Assembly: GCA_947591605.1 (NCBI GenBank)
Contig: CANQDF010000014.1
Span: 1 to 54,552, forward strand
Reading direction: 5' to 3'
DNA from: an uncultured Clostridia bacterium
GTDB lineage: Bacteria; Bacillota; Clostridia; Lachnospirales; CAG-274
Length of the DNA stretch: 54,552 nt
Part shown: in pieces, positions 1 through 8,510 of the stretch
Position numbering within the stretch: the first letter of the stretch is position 1
Layout of the letters: each line of letters starts with the position of its first letter
Made by a program: the position numbers and the translations under genes
Notes under the pieces: generated by a model
Told to the model about the DNA's origin: nothing
The model's input: the letters and a program-made list of their open reading frames with translations, nothing else
Database searches by the model: none

Positions 1-1049
1 CCGCCGTTCTCTCTGCCCTCGCTGTCGTCTATGCTCATGCCCAGCATCTGAAAGCCGCCGCATATGCCAAACACCGCACAGCCGCCCGAGGCAAGCTGTT
101 TTATGCGGCTCTCGATGCCGTTTTCCCTCATCCACATAAGGTCCGACACGGTATTTTTTGTGCCGGGTATGATGACCATATCGGGCTTGCCAAGCTCTGC
201 GGGCTTTGACACATACCTCAGCCCTGCACCCCGAATATGCTCAAAAACGCTCATATCCGTAAAATTGGATATCCTCGGCAGCCTTATTGCGGCAATATCG
301 ATAAGGGCTGTGCTTGTACGCTTTTCAAACCTTTCGGTAAGGCTGTCCTCCTCGTCTATATCGCAGTACACATAGGGTATCACGCCTGCCACGGGCAGCC
401 CTGACCTTTGGGCAAGCATATCGAGCCCGCTGCGCAAAATATCCTTGTCGCCTCTGAACTTGTTTATGACCATTGCCTTTACATATGCCCTTTCGCTTTT
501 GTCAAGCAAAGCCACCGTGCCGAGCAGCTGCGCAAAAACGCCGCCCCTGTCTATATCGCCCACAAGCAGCACGGGCGCCTTTGCAAGGGCTGCCATACCC
601 ATATTTACTATATCGTTTTTTTTGAGGTTTATCTCTGCCGGACTGCCCGCACCCTCTATCACTATTATATCATACCTTTTGTCAAGAGAGGAATAAGCAC
701 GCATTATATCCGGTATGAGCTTAGTTTTATATTCAAAATAATCCCTTGCGGACATATTGCCTATGGGTCTGCCGTTTACTATCACCTGAGAGCCCGTATC
801 GTTTGTGGGCTTTAAAAGTATAGGGTTCATGGCAGACTCCGCCTCGATGCCCGCCGCCTCCGCCTGCATTGCCTGCGCCCGACCTATTTCAAGCCCGTCC
901 GGCGTTATATATGAGTTTAGCGCCATATTCTGCGCTTTAAAAGGCGCCGCCTTATATCCGTCCCGTGCAAATATGCGGCACAGCGCCGCCGTGATAAGGC
1001 TTTTGCCCACATTTGACATAGTGCCCTGCACCATTATTGCCTTAGCCAT
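1..1049 (-). CDS. cobQ: Cobyric acid synthase, partial (C-terminus beyond window)
   Basis: Glutamine-dependent amidotransferase that amidates adenosylcobyrinic acid a,c-diamide to adenosylcobyric acid in the cytoplasm. The frame runs off the left edge, so only about 349 N-terminal residues are present. It opens [17 protein letters not shown], a P-loop of the dethiobiotin synthetase type, followed by the CobQ-typical stretch [13 protein letters not shown]. Close to the window edge is ICGGFQMLG, whose Cys is the class I amidotransferase nucleophile. The ATG at 1049 overlaps the upstream aminotransferase gene by 8 bases, so it is translated as part of the cob operon. It is the last cob gene visible. 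Identification is firm; only the end is unknown. Confidence 0.95.
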   Translation of the reverse strand, partial: MAKAIMVQGTMSNVGKSLITAALCRIFARDGYKAAPFKAQNMALNSYITPDGLEIGRAQAMQAEAAGIEAESAMNPILLKPTNDTGSQVIVNGRPIGNMSARDYFEYKTKLIPDIMRAYSSLDKRYDIIVIEGAGSPAEINLKKNDIVNMGMAALAKAPVLLVGDIDRGGVFAQLLGTVALLDKSERAYVKAMVINKFRGDKDILRSGLDMLAQRSGLPVAGVIPYVYCDIDEEDSLTERFEKRTSTALIDIAAIRLPRISNFTDMSVFEHIRGAGLRYVSKPAELGKPDMVIIPGTKNTVSDLMWMRENGIESRIKQLASGGCAVFGICGGFQMLGMSIDDSEGRENG

Positions 1050-2070
1050 CAAACCGCCTCCCGACTGCCTCAACAAGCCTTAAATTGTCCTCGTGCGTCC
1101 TTACCGCTATCCTGTAAAAGCCCTTTTTAAGCCCCCTGTAGTCGCAGCAGTCCCTTATAAGTATACCCTGCTCCATCAAATACCCGTAAAGGTCAAGGCT
1201 GCTTTTTAAAAGCAGATAATTTGCCTCCGAGGGGAACACCTTTATGCCGTATGCCTTAAGGCGGCCTGCAAGAAATTCCCTCTCCGCCCCGACATACCGC
1301 CTTGTCCTTTCGGGCAGATCCCTGCATTTAAGCGCAGCAGCGCCCATTGCCTGCGCCGCCGAGGAAACGCTCCACGGCTGCCTGCACCTGTACATAGCCT
1401 CCGTTACGCCCTTATCCGTGCATACGGAATAGCCGAGCCGCACCGAGGGCATTGCGTACATCTTTGTAAAAGATCTAAGCAGGAGTATGTTTTTGTATTT
1501 TGCCGTAAGCGGCAGTGCACTGTACCGTTTATCGTACACAAAATCCATAAAGCATTCGTCCTGCACAAGAAAACGGCATTTTTGCGCTATTTTTTCCGAC
1601 AGCTCTGCATCAATGCACACCCCCGACGGATTGCCGGGGCTGCATATAAACACCATATCCGTCTTGTCGTCTATAAGGTCAAGTATATCGTACCCGCACT
1701 TAAAGCCGTTTTCCTCCTTAAGATAATAAAACAGCTTTTCGCAGCCTGCGGTATCCAGCGCAGATTCGTACTCCGAAAAGGCAGGTACGGCAATAAGCGC
1801 CTTTTTGGGCTTAAGCGCAAGCACAACATTGTATATAAGCTCCGCTGCGCCGCAGCCGCAGATGATATTATCGGGCTGTATGCCCGTATGATCCGCTATA
1901 GCCTGCCTTAATTTTCTGCAATACATATCGGGGTAGACATCGGGGTGCTTAAGGCTTTCCATGCCTGCCTCTATTACCTCGTGCGGCGTACCCAGAGGGT
2001 TAAGGCTCACCGAAAAATCCAATACATCTTCTCTGTGGGAGTATATATCTCCGCCGTGCGTATATCTCAC
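1042..2070 (-). CDS. cobD: Threonine-phosphate decarboxylase / HisC-like aminotransferase
   Basis: PLP enzyme of aminotransferase fold class I. In a cob operon this family (CobD) decarboxylates L-threonine phosphate to (R)-1-amino-2-propanol phosphate, the linker of the nucleotide loop. The PLP lysine lies in [16 protein letters not shown] and the cofactor-binding stretch is CSPGNPSG. The GTG at 2070 is preferred over the TTG at 2085 because GGAGG lies 8 bases upstream and the GTG overlaps the cbiB stop as GTGA. It sits between cbiB, whose product uses aminopropanol phosphate, and cobQ, which fits CobD rather than histidinol-phosphate aminotransferase. The family assignment is certain and the substrate is inferred from context. 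Confidence 0.88.
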   Translation of the reverse strand: MRYTHGGDIYSHREDVLDFSVSLNPLGTPHEVIEAGMESLKHPDVYPDMYCRKLRQAIADHTGIQPDNIICGCGAAELIYNVVLALKPKKALIAVPAFSEYESALDTAGCEKLFYYLKEENGFKCGYDILDLIDDKTDMVFICSPGNPSGVCIDAELSEKIAQKCRFLVQDECFMDFVYDKRYSALPLTAKYKNILLLRSFTKMYAMPSVRLGYSVCTDKGVTEAMYRCRQPWSVSSAAQAMGAAALKCRDLPERTRRYVGAEREFLAGRLKAYGIKVFPSEANYLLLKSSLDLYGYLMEQGILIRDCCDYRGLKKGFYRIAVRTHEDNLRLVEAVGRRFDG

Positions 2071-3050
2071 ATAAACCGCCTCCAAAGCAAAACAAACGCA
2101 AGCTTAAACAAACCAAAAAGCAGCGCACAGACGGCAGCCGACACATACATAAGCCTGTTTGCCCGCCTTATATCCTCTGCCTGTATCTGCCTTATGCCGT
2201 CACCTATGTACGGTTTTTTGTACAGCCTGCCAAAATAATAATTATCCCCCGCAAGCCTTATGCCAAGCGCACCGGCGCATACCGATTCCGTCTGTGCGGA
2301 GTTGGGGCTTGGGTGCTTGTACCTGTCCCTTTTAAATATCCTTGCGGCATTTTTAAAATCATAACCCAAAATAAACGCAGCTGCCGTCATGGCAAGCGCA
2401 GATATGCGTGACGGCAAAAAATTGACCGCATCGTCAAGCTTAGCGGAAAAAAAGCCGAAATCAATATATTTTTCGTTTTTGTAGCCAACCATTGAGTCAA
2501 GTGTGTTTACCGCCTTGTAAAACGCTCCCGCAGCGGCTCCTCCCAAAAGCATATAAAACATAGGGGCAATGACCCCGTCGGAAAGATTTTCCGCCACGGT
2601 TTCCACGGCAGCCCTTGCTATGCCGTCCGCATCAAGGTTTTCCGTATCCCTGCCCACTATGCGTGACACCGCCTGCCTTGCGCCCTCTATATCGTCCGAT
2701 GCAAGCCTGTCATATACCCTCATGCTCTCCGTACAAAGCGACCTTGCCGCAAGAAACAGCCAGCACAAAACCGCCTCCGAACATATGCCGCACAGGGTAT
2801 GCAAGGCGTAGCTTAAAGATATGACCGCAAACGCAGCGCCCGTCACGCACAGGCATACAGTGACCGCAAGCAGCATTCCTGCCAAACGCATACTCTTTTT
2901 ATCGGGCTTGAAAATAAGCCTTAAAAATATCTCGCATTTTTCAATAAGCCTGCCCGTAAGCCTTATGGGGTGCAGCGGCGTATCGGGATCGCCTAAAAGG
3001 CAATCCAGCAGCATACCTGCAAACAGTGCGCATAACGAATATAAAAACAT
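2067..3050 (-). CDS. cbiB: Adenosylcobinamide-phosphate synthase
   Basis: Membrane enzyme that attaches aminopropanol (or its phosphate) to adenosylcobyric acid. The protein has 327 residues, normal for CbiB, with several hydrophobic segments. Family signatures visible are GDPDTPLHPIRLTG near the N-terminus, ENLSDGVIAPMFYMLLGG, LDSMVGYKNEKYIDFG and a C-terminal segment beginning HPSPNSAQTES. Its start lies 4 bases after the stop of the short CobU-like gene and its stop overlaps the next gene, consistent with tight coupling in the operon. Confidence 0.95.
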   Translation of the reverse strand: MFLYSLCALFAGMLLDCLLGDPDTPLHPIRLTGRLIEKCEIFLRLIFKPDKKSMRLAGMLLAVTVCLCVTGAAFAVISLSYALHTLCGICSEAVLCWLFLAARSLCTESMRVYDRLASDDIEGARQAVSRIVGRDTENLDADGIARAAVETVAENLSDGVIAPMFYMLLGGAAAGAFYKAVNTLDSMVGYKNEKYIDFGFFSAKLDDAVNFLPSRISALAMTAAAFILGYDFKNAARIFKRDRYKHPSPNSAQTESVCAGALGIRLAGDNYYFGRLYKKPYIGDGIRQIQAEDIRRANRLMYVSAAVCALLFGLFKLAFVLLWRRFM

Positions 3051-3054
3051 AACA

Positions 3055-3384
3055 TCAACCCTTTATTTTTGTACCTATGCCGCAGCGCACAAGCCATACC
3101 TCATCACAGGCAGCCGCTGTTTTACACAATGCCCTGCCCGTTTCCTCACGCCATATGCGTTCTTCCTTGTCAAGCGGTATGATACCGCAGCCTATCTCGT
3201 CGCTTATAACCGCCCTGTAGCCTCCGTTTAAAACGCTGTCGGTAAACTCGGCGGTACTGCCGCCGTCCTCGATACATTTTTTTATTTTTAAATGGAAGCA
3301 ATTGAGTATTTCATCATCCTTAAAGCCCATTTTGTGCGCAAGCTCGGTCTTTCCCTGCCAAGCTCCGCCTATTATCAATATCAT
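3055..3384 (-). CDS. Short CobU-like nucleotide-binding protein
   Basis: A 109-residue protein beginning MILIIGGAWQGKTELA. It resembles the first part of adenosylcobinamide kinase/guanylyltransferase (CobU): a P-loop variant GGAWQGKT, then VISDEIGCGIIPLD, which matches the CobU stretch with Glu and Gly-rich turn, then REETGRALC. It is little more than half the usual CobU length, and a full-length cobU lies two genes upstream. The ATG at 3384 overlaps the cobS stop as ATGA and has GGAGG 6 bases upstream. Much longer upstream extensions of this frame have no ribosome binding site and overlap cobS. It may be an accessory or degenerate kinase; the exact role is unknown. Confidence 0.8.
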   Translation of the reverse strand: MILIIGGAWQGKTELAHKMGFKDDEILNCFHLKIKKCIEDGGSTAEFTDSVLNGGYRAVISDEIGCGIIPLDKEERIWREETGRALCKTAAACDEVWLVRCGIGTKIKG

Positions 3385-4136
3385 AAAATACCTCCCTCTA
3401 TTACGGCAGCCAAGAGCACGGCAAGCTCGCAAAGCTGCAAAAAATACCCCGCAAGGTCGCCCGTAATACCGCCAAAGCTCTTTTTGCAAATATAATAATG
3501 ATACAAAAAGCACAGCGGACAAACGGCAAACACCGATATATATATCGGTTTGAGCGCAGCCGCTGCAGCAGCGGCTGCCGCCATAAACAATACCGCACAT
3601 ATTGTAACCGAGCCCTTGTGTGCATGGGAAGCAAGCCATGCCGCAGTGCCCTCGCTCCTTGCAGGCAAAAACCATACCACGCCAAGCGCACTAAGCGCCC
3701 TGGATATAACGCAGCCCAGACATACAAGGGGTATCATATCACGCTTTATTTCGCTCCACAGCCCCACGCTCAGCGTAAAATAGGTAAGCGCCCCTATAAC
3801 GGCAAAGGCTCCCGTGTGAGGGTCCGAGAGTATCTCAAGCCGTCTTTTTTTATCCGCATAGGAGCATATGCCGTCAAGGCTGTCCATAAAGCCGTCAAGG
3901 TGTATGCCGCCCGTTATAAGTACGGGCAGCACCGTCATTACACAGGCAAAAAGCAGTCTGCCCGCACCCGCATAAAAAAGCAGACAGGATGCCGCATACA
4001 TTATTGCGCCCTCTGCTGCACCCACAAGCGGAAAAAAGCACAGCACAAAACGCATGTCATCCTTGTCCGAGCCCGTATACGGCACCGGTATACGGCTGTA
4101 CATGCCAAAAGCAGTCAAAAGAGATCTTAACAACAT
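3381..4136 (-). CDS. cobS: Adenosylcobinamide-GDP ribazoletransferase (cobalamin synthase)
   Basis: Integral membrane enzyme that joins adenosylcobinamide-GDP and alpha-ribazole (phosphate) to give cobalamin (phosphate). The 251 residues match the family length. The N-terminal MYSRIPVPY motif, the acidic GGIHLDGFMDSLDGI motif that binds metal, and RRLEILSDPHTGAFAVIG are all visible, as are several hydrophobic helices. It ends four bases into the short CobU-like gene. Its partner enzyme for activating dimethylbenzimidazole (CobT) is not in the window. Confidence 0.95.
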   Translation of the reverse strand: MLLRSLLTAFGMYSRIPVPYTGSDKDDMRFVLCFFPLVGAAEGAIMYAASCLLFYAGAGRLLFACVMTVLPVLITGGIHLDGFMDSLDGICSYADKKRRLEILSDPHTGAFAVIGALTYFTLSVGLWSEIKRDMIPLVCLGCVISRALSALGVVWFLPARSEGTAAWLASHAHKGSVTICAVLFMAAAAAAAAALKPIYISVFAVCPLCFLYHYYICKKSFGGITGDLAGYFLQLCELAVLLAAVIEGGIL

Positions 4137-4170
4137 TTTATCACCGTCCGTAAAAATAAACTGTCGGGTT

Positions 4171-4710
4171 TTATATTCCGATTTTGCATACGTTTTTTAT
4201 GTCAAGGGGTATGCCGCATACTACCTCCGTCACTCTGTCTGAGAAAACGGCAAGCTCATTGTTTATGCGTGCAAGAGCTTTTATGTACTCCCTTGTGGTG
4301 CTGCCGCAGTCTGCCCCGTCGGAAAATATGCTGTTTGTTACCGCAATTACCGCAGCGCTGTTTTCCGCAAGCCTGACAATGCCTTCGGTTATATCCTCTG
4401 CGGTATTTTTGTTTTTTTCGTCAAACATTTCATTGGCAGCAAGGTTGGATACACACTCCAGCAGCATAACCCCGTTTTGGGGCACCGCAAGCTCCTTAAG
4501 GCGGCAAAAGCACTCCAGCGTTTCAAAGCCCTTGCCTGCTCTCTGTCGCCTGTGTCTTTCTATCCTGAGGCACGCCTCGCTGCCGTATGGCTTCATTGCG
4601 GCAATGTATATTAGCCTGTCTGCACTAAGGCGATGAAACAGGCTTACGGCAAGGTCCTCCGCATATTGGCTCTTGCCGCTGCCGCTGCCTCCCATTACCG
4701 TTATCAGCAT
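4171..4710 (-). CDS. cobU: Adenosylcobinamide kinase / adenosylcobinamide-phosphate guanylyltransferase
   Basis: Bifunctional cytoplasmic enzyme that phosphorylates adenosylcobinamide and then adds GMP. The 179-residue protein begins MLITVMGGSGSGKSQYAED with a Walker A P-loop, followed by YIAAMKPYGSE and RIERHRRQR, which carries the family His that accepts GMP, then LLECVSNLAANEMF. The ATG at 4710 is chosen because GGAGG lies just upstream; a longer in-frame start has no such site. It overlaps the cbiA stop by 7 bases and is followed after 34 bases by cobS. Confidence 0.94.
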   Translation of the reverse strand: MLITVMGGSGSGKSQYAEDLAVSLFHRLSADRLIYIAAMKPYGSEACLRIERHRRQRAGKGFETLECFCRLKELAVPQNGVMLLECVSNLAANEMFDEKNKNTAEDITEGIVRLAENSAAVIAVTNSIFSDGADCGSTTREYIKALARINNELAVFSDRVTEVVCGIPLDIKNVCKIGI

Positions 4711-6053
4711 AAAATACCTCCCTTGCAGTCCGAGCATTTTAAAACAAAACGCCGTGCAAAATCAGGGTTTGAATAATAATATATATGAGGAAAGCCGCAT
4801 AACGTATTTTTGTACAGATGTATACATCTCCACTCTCTGCCCGATGGTTTTTTTGCCTTAAACAAAGCGCCGTTATCCGTGCTGTCCCAGTAGTGAAATT
4901 CATGTGCTTTTAAAGTTTCGTCTTTGTCCAATAAACAGGACTTATCTTCCGACAGCTCGATATATCCAAAGCGCACAAGCTTGTCCGTGTAAAGGGCATC
5001 GGCATTTATAAGCCCTGCCATATCATAAAAGCTGCCGTCCTTGCCCTGCATGCGCCTGTGCAGATACATAAAGCCGCCGCACTCGGCAAGGCATGGCATA
5101 CCGCCCTCCAGGGCACGCCTTATATCAAGCAGCATAGGTTTGTTTTCCGACAGCTCACGGGCATACAGCTCGGGATAGCCGCCTCCCAAAATAAGCCCGT
5201 CGGCAGGCGGCAAAGCGCTGTCGGCAATAGGGCTGAAATATGATATAGCGCACCCCATATCCTCCAGCAGCTCAATATTATCCTTATAATAAAAGCAAAA
5301 TGCCTTATCTCTTGCAACGGCAATTGTTACATCAGCAGCCTTTTTGTGCCTCGGCATAGCTGTACTGTTTTTTGGACACTCATTTGCAATTGCCGCTATT
5401 TTATCTATGTCGATGTATTTTTCGGCAAGTAATGCAAGCCGATCTATCTTTTTTAAAACAGCTTCGCTCTCCGCATCCGCAAGCCCCAGATGTCTGCCCG
5501 AAAAGACGCACTCCTCCGTATGCGGCAAAAAACCGCAGACGCTTATATCAAGCTCATTTTCAACAGCGGGCTTAAGCCTGCTGTAAGCGCCCTCGGATAT
5601 GTTGTTGAATATGACAGCTTTTATATTGCTGTCCTGTCTGAAATCCGCCATACCCTTGATAACAGCAGCGGCACTGAGCGCCGCCCCTCTTGCATTTATC
5701 ACCGCAGCAGCAGGCAGTGCAAGGGTTTTTGCAATGTGGTAGGTGCTTGCATATGTATCGGAAAAATCCACGCCGTCATAATAGCCCATTACCCCCTCGA
5801 CAACAGCAATGTCGCTGTCAAGCGAATGCCTTGCATAAAGCCCCTTTAAAAGCTCCTCACCGCAGAAAAAGGCGTCAAGGTTGGCAGACGGTATGCCAAG
5901 CGCCCTCTCGTGGAACATTGGGTCTATATAATCCGGGCCGCATTTGAATGCCGATACACACATACCCCTTTTTTTTAGCGCCGCCATAAGCGCACAACTC
6001 ACCGTGGTCTTTCCGCCGCCGCTTGCAGGCGCCGTTATCACTATGCCGCCCAT
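4704..6053 (-). CDS. cbiA: Cobyrinic acid a,c-diamide synthase
   Basis: ATP- and glutamine-dependent enzyme amidating the a and c side chains of (cobalt) cobyrinic acid. The 449 residues start MGGIVITAPASGGGKTTVS (P-loop), with GPDYIDPMFH and VVEGVMGYYDG typical of CbiA/CobB, and a C-terminal glutamine amidotransferase domain with GGGYPELYA and the nucleophile Cys in LAECGGFMYL. Its ATG shares a base with the stop of cbiET (TAATG), indicating translational coupling. Confidence 0.95.
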   Translation of the reverse strand: MGGIVITAPASGGGKTTVSCALMAALKKRGMCVSAFKCGPDYIDPMFHERALGIPSANLDAFFCGEELLKGLYARHSLDSDIAVVEGVMGYYDGVDFSDTYASTYHIAKTLALPAAAVINARGAALSAAAVIKGMADFRQDSNIKAVIFNNISEGAYSRLKPAVENELDISVCGFLPHTEECVFSGRHLGLADAESEAVLKKIDRLALLAEKYIDIDKIAAIANECPKNSTAMPRHKKAADVTIAVARDKAFCFYYKDNIELLEDMGCAISYFSPIADSALPPADGLILGGGYPELYARELSENKPMLLDIRRALEGGMPCLAECGGFMYLHRRMQGKDGSFYDMAGLINADALYTDKLVRFGYIELSEDKSCLLDKDETLKAHEFHYWDSTDNGALFKAKKPSGREWRCIHLYKNTLCGFPHIYYYSNPDFARRFVLKCSDCKGGILC

Positions 6054-7246
6054 TATAAAGCCTCCCTCTCAAGGGTGATAATGTAAACGGGGTTGAGCGC
6101 CTTCATAAGCGTATATGAGCCCGCCGACTCGCCCCTTGCAGCCGACACGGATACTATATCCGCCTTAAGCCCCAGCTCGTCTATTGCCTCGGTCAGACGG
6201 GAGAGAGTGTTAAGGGCAATAACGTTTACAACTATCCTTATATCTGCACTTTTTTCAAGGAGCGCCTTTATTATATGCACAATATGACCTCCGCTGCCGC
6301 CTATAAAGGCATGTGTGGGTATCGGCAGGTCTTTCAGCGCCTCGGGTGCCTCGCCTTTTACAACGGTTATGTTATCGGCTGCAAATTTTTGTATGTTGAG
6401 CCCGATAACGGCTGCCGCCTCTTCATTTTTTTCAATTGCAAACACCCTGCCGTTAATACACTTAAGTGCGGCCTCAACCGCCACAGAGCCTGTGCCCGAG
6501 CCTATGTCGTATAGGACGGAATCAGGAGCAAGGCGCAGCTTACTTAAACTTAAGGTCCTTACCTCGCTTTTGGTCATGGGAACCTTGCCTCTTATAAATT
6601 CACTGTCCGATATTCCGTACAGATATTTTTCCGATGCGTTATTGTTTTCGGCTATAACAGCCGAAAGATCCGCAATGCCGTCGCACACAAGCTCGTCCGC
6701 CCTTGCTGTTATTATACTCTCGTCCTCGTAGGACAGCCTCTGACCTATGTGCAGCACCACATGACCCATACCGTAACGGCACAGTCTGCGGCACAGCTCC
6801 TCAATATCCGCTGCATTGCTCACAAGCATAAATACCCGCCTGTATCTGCTTATACAGCCTATTGCGTTTGCGTTTTTACCGTGGAGGCTTAAAAGGCACA
6901 TATCCTCCCACGGCATTTTGAGCTTTGCACACAGGTATGCTGCGGAGGATATACCCGGCACAAGCTCGGTATCATACTCCGCAAGAGCCTTTACAAGCTT
7001 TTTTGCGCCGCTGTAAAAGCCCACGTCGCCCGAAAGCAGCACCGCAGCACTTTTAAAATGCTTTTGAGCCAGAAAGCCCCTTATTTCCTCCGCCCTGCAT
7101 GACACAAAAGCTTCCTTTGAGCATTTAAAACTCTCTGTAAGCCTTTTGCTGCCTATTATCACATCCGCATTTTCAATTATATGTTTTGCCCTTTCGGTAA
7201 GCATATCCGCACTGCCCGTGCCTGCCCCCACAAGATAGACCTTCAT
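6053..7246 (-). CDS. cbiET: Cobalt-precorrin-6B/7 C5,C15-methyltransferase, decarboxylating (CbiE-CbiT fusion)
   Basis: A 397-residue fusion of two methyltransferases, as in CobL. Residues 1 to about 200 are a tetrapyrrole methylase (CbiE; MKVYLVGAGTGSADMLTE, then LLSGDVGFYSGAK). From about 215 a CbiT-type Rossmann methyltransferase begins with IRGKVPMTKSEVR and the SAM-binding LYDIGSGTGSVAVEAA. CbiT decarboxylates the C12 acetate and methylates C15; CbiE methylates C5. The start overlaps the cbiD stop as ATGA, with GAGGTG upstream. Confidence 0.95.
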   Translation of the reverse strand: MKVYLVGAGTGSADMLTERAKHIIENADVIIGSKRLTESFKCSKEAFVSCRAEEIRGFLAQKHFKSAAVLLSGDVGFYSGAKKLVKALAEYDTELVPGISSAAYLCAKLKMPWEDMCLLSLHGKNANAIGCISRYRRVFMLVSNAADIEELCRRLCRYGMGHVVLHIGQRLSYEDESIITARADELVCDGIADLSAVIAENNNASEKYLYGISDSEFIRGKVPMTKSEVRTLSLSKLRLAPDSVLYDIGSGTGSVAVEAALKCINGRVFAIEKNEEAAAVIGLNIQKFAADNITVVKGEAPEALKDLPIPTHAFIGGSGGHIVHIIKALLEKSADIRIVVNVIALNTLSRLTEAIDELGLKADIVSVSAARGESAGSYTLMKALNPVYIITLEREAL

Positions 7247-8340
7247 TTTTTCACCTCTTTTATAAGCCGCTCGGCATCGCCGCCCATACCAAGTATGCCG
7301 TACACCGAGGAAAACATAACTATGCCCGTGCTAAGCCTTGACCCCGTCCTTAACCGCATATAATGATCCGCTCTGTCGGCTGCATATTTTATTGCCTTGT
7401 CACAGATACCCCTTTGCTTTAAAAGGCTCACTGCCTCCTCTGTATTTGTACAGGCAAGTATGCGCCTTATAAGGGTAATATCTTCGCATACCGAGGCAGC
7501 GGCAGACGAAAGCAGTTCCGCACGGCAATCCGCATTTTTGCTGTGCGTATTCATAATGCCGCCCGAAAGCTTTATAAGCTTGCCTATATGACCTATCAGC
7601 AGTACGCCCTTAAAGCCCAGATCAACTGCGCTGTCCAGCGCTTCGCCCACATAGTTGCTGCATTTTACCGCTTTATCAAGCTCTATGTTAAGCCCGTCCC
7701 TTATAAAATCCATGCCGTAATTTCCGGGAGCTATAACTGCATAATCGCCCTCGTTTGCCCTTTTTACGCTAAGCTCGGTTTTAATTGTTTCCACTATTGC
7801 CCTTTCGCTCATAGGCTCGACTGTGCCACCCGTACCCAGTATGGAAATACCGCCCTCTATACCGAGGCGTGGGTTAAAGGTTTTTTTTGCAAGCTCCCTG
7901 CCGCCCGGCACGCTTATTATTATTTTTGCTCCGCCGCCGTAACCGTAAAATTCAAAAAGCTCCGAGGCGTTTTCCGTTATCATTCTGCGGGGTACCGTGT
8001 TTATGGCAGCCTCGCCTATTTTTTGGTCAAGCCCTGCCTTTGTAACTCTGCCGACACCCTCGCCGCCGTCTATTGATATACCGCCGCCGCAAAGCCTGAC
8101 CGACACAAATATCATAACACCGTTTGTCACATCGGGATCGTCGCCCGAATATTTTTTTACGGCGCAAACGGCGCTTTCACCGTCAAAGCTTGCATCGTGT
8201 ATCTCTGTATCTATGTAAACGCCCGAGGGAGTTGTGATCCCCTCACGGCATATTTTTCTTTTTTCAAATATCATCCTTATTGCCGCCCTTGTGCCTATTG
8301 CGGCACAGGTACCCGTTGTATATCCGCTTTTCAACTCCAA
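7243..8340 (-). CDS. cbiD: Cobalt-precorrin-5B C1-methyltransferase
   Basis: SAM-dependent C1 methylation of the ring in the anaerobic route. The protein starts MELKSGYTTGTCAAIGTRAA, the usual CbiD N-terminus, and contains FVSVRLCGGG, GEGVGRVTKAGL and SILGTGGTVEPMSERAI. I place the start at the TTG at 8340, where AGAGGTG lies upstream and the conserved N-terminus begins. The frame stays open further upstream, but that part is formed by two hairpin repeats and has no family similarity. About 365 residues, normal for CbiD. Confidence 0.93.
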   Translation of the reverse strand: MELKSGYTTGTCAAIGTRAAIRMIFEKRKICREGITTPSGVYIDTEIHDASFDGESAVCAVKKYSGDDPDVTNGVMIFVSVRLCGGGISIDGGEGVGRVTKAGLDQKIGEAAINTVPRRMITENASELFEFYGYGGGAKIIISVPGGRELAKKTFNPRLGIEGGISILGTGGTVEPMSERAIVETIKTELSVKRANEGDYAVIAPGNYGMDFIRDGLNIELDKAVKCSNYVGEALDSAVDLGFKGVLLIGHIGKLIKLSGGIMNTHSKNADCRAELLSSAAASVCEDITLIRRILACTNTEEAVSLLKQRGICDKAIKYAADRADHYMRLRTGSRLSTGIVMFSSVYGILGMGGDAERLIKEVKK

Positions 8341-8366
8341 AAAAATCACCTCTTTGCAGCACCAAT

Positions 8367-8424
8367 CGGCATACGATGATTTTCCGCTGCGCCTCCTAAG
8401 CGCAAGGAATTTCGCCGTATGCCG
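8367..8424. repeat. Dispersed hairpin repeat, copy A
   Basis: First of five copies of a roughly 55-60 base imperfect palindrome. The shared centre reads TTTTCCGC, then GCGCCTC, a short variable spot, and AGCGCAAGGAA. The outer arms (CGGCATAC and GTATGCCG) pair with each other. It lies between btuF and cbiD inside the cob operon. Confidence 0.85.
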
Positions 8425-8441
8425 CACATTCCGATACCCTA

Positions 8442-8501
8442 GCAGCATTCGGTGATTTTCCGCTGCGCCTCCTAAGCGCAAGGAACTTCACCGTATGCTG
8501 C
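8442..8501. repeat. Dispersed hairpin repeat, copy B
   Basis: Second copy of the same palindrome, in tandem with copy A and in the same orientation. The centre is identical to copy A, but the arms are GCAGCAT and ATGCTGC, which still pair. The two copies fill most of the 170-base gap between btuF and cbiD, so they would be part of the operon mRNA. Confidence 0.85.
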
Positions 8502-8510
8502 GCCACATTC

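Noticed and set aside
3055..3675. Longer version of the short CobU-like gene (206 codons)
   Set aside because: The extension overlaps cobS in another frame and lacks a ribosome binding site; the P-loop start at 3384 has one.
8341..8481. N-terminal extension of CbiD
   Set aside because: The extra 47 codons lie over a hairpin repeat and precede the conserved CbiD N-terminus, which has its own binding site.
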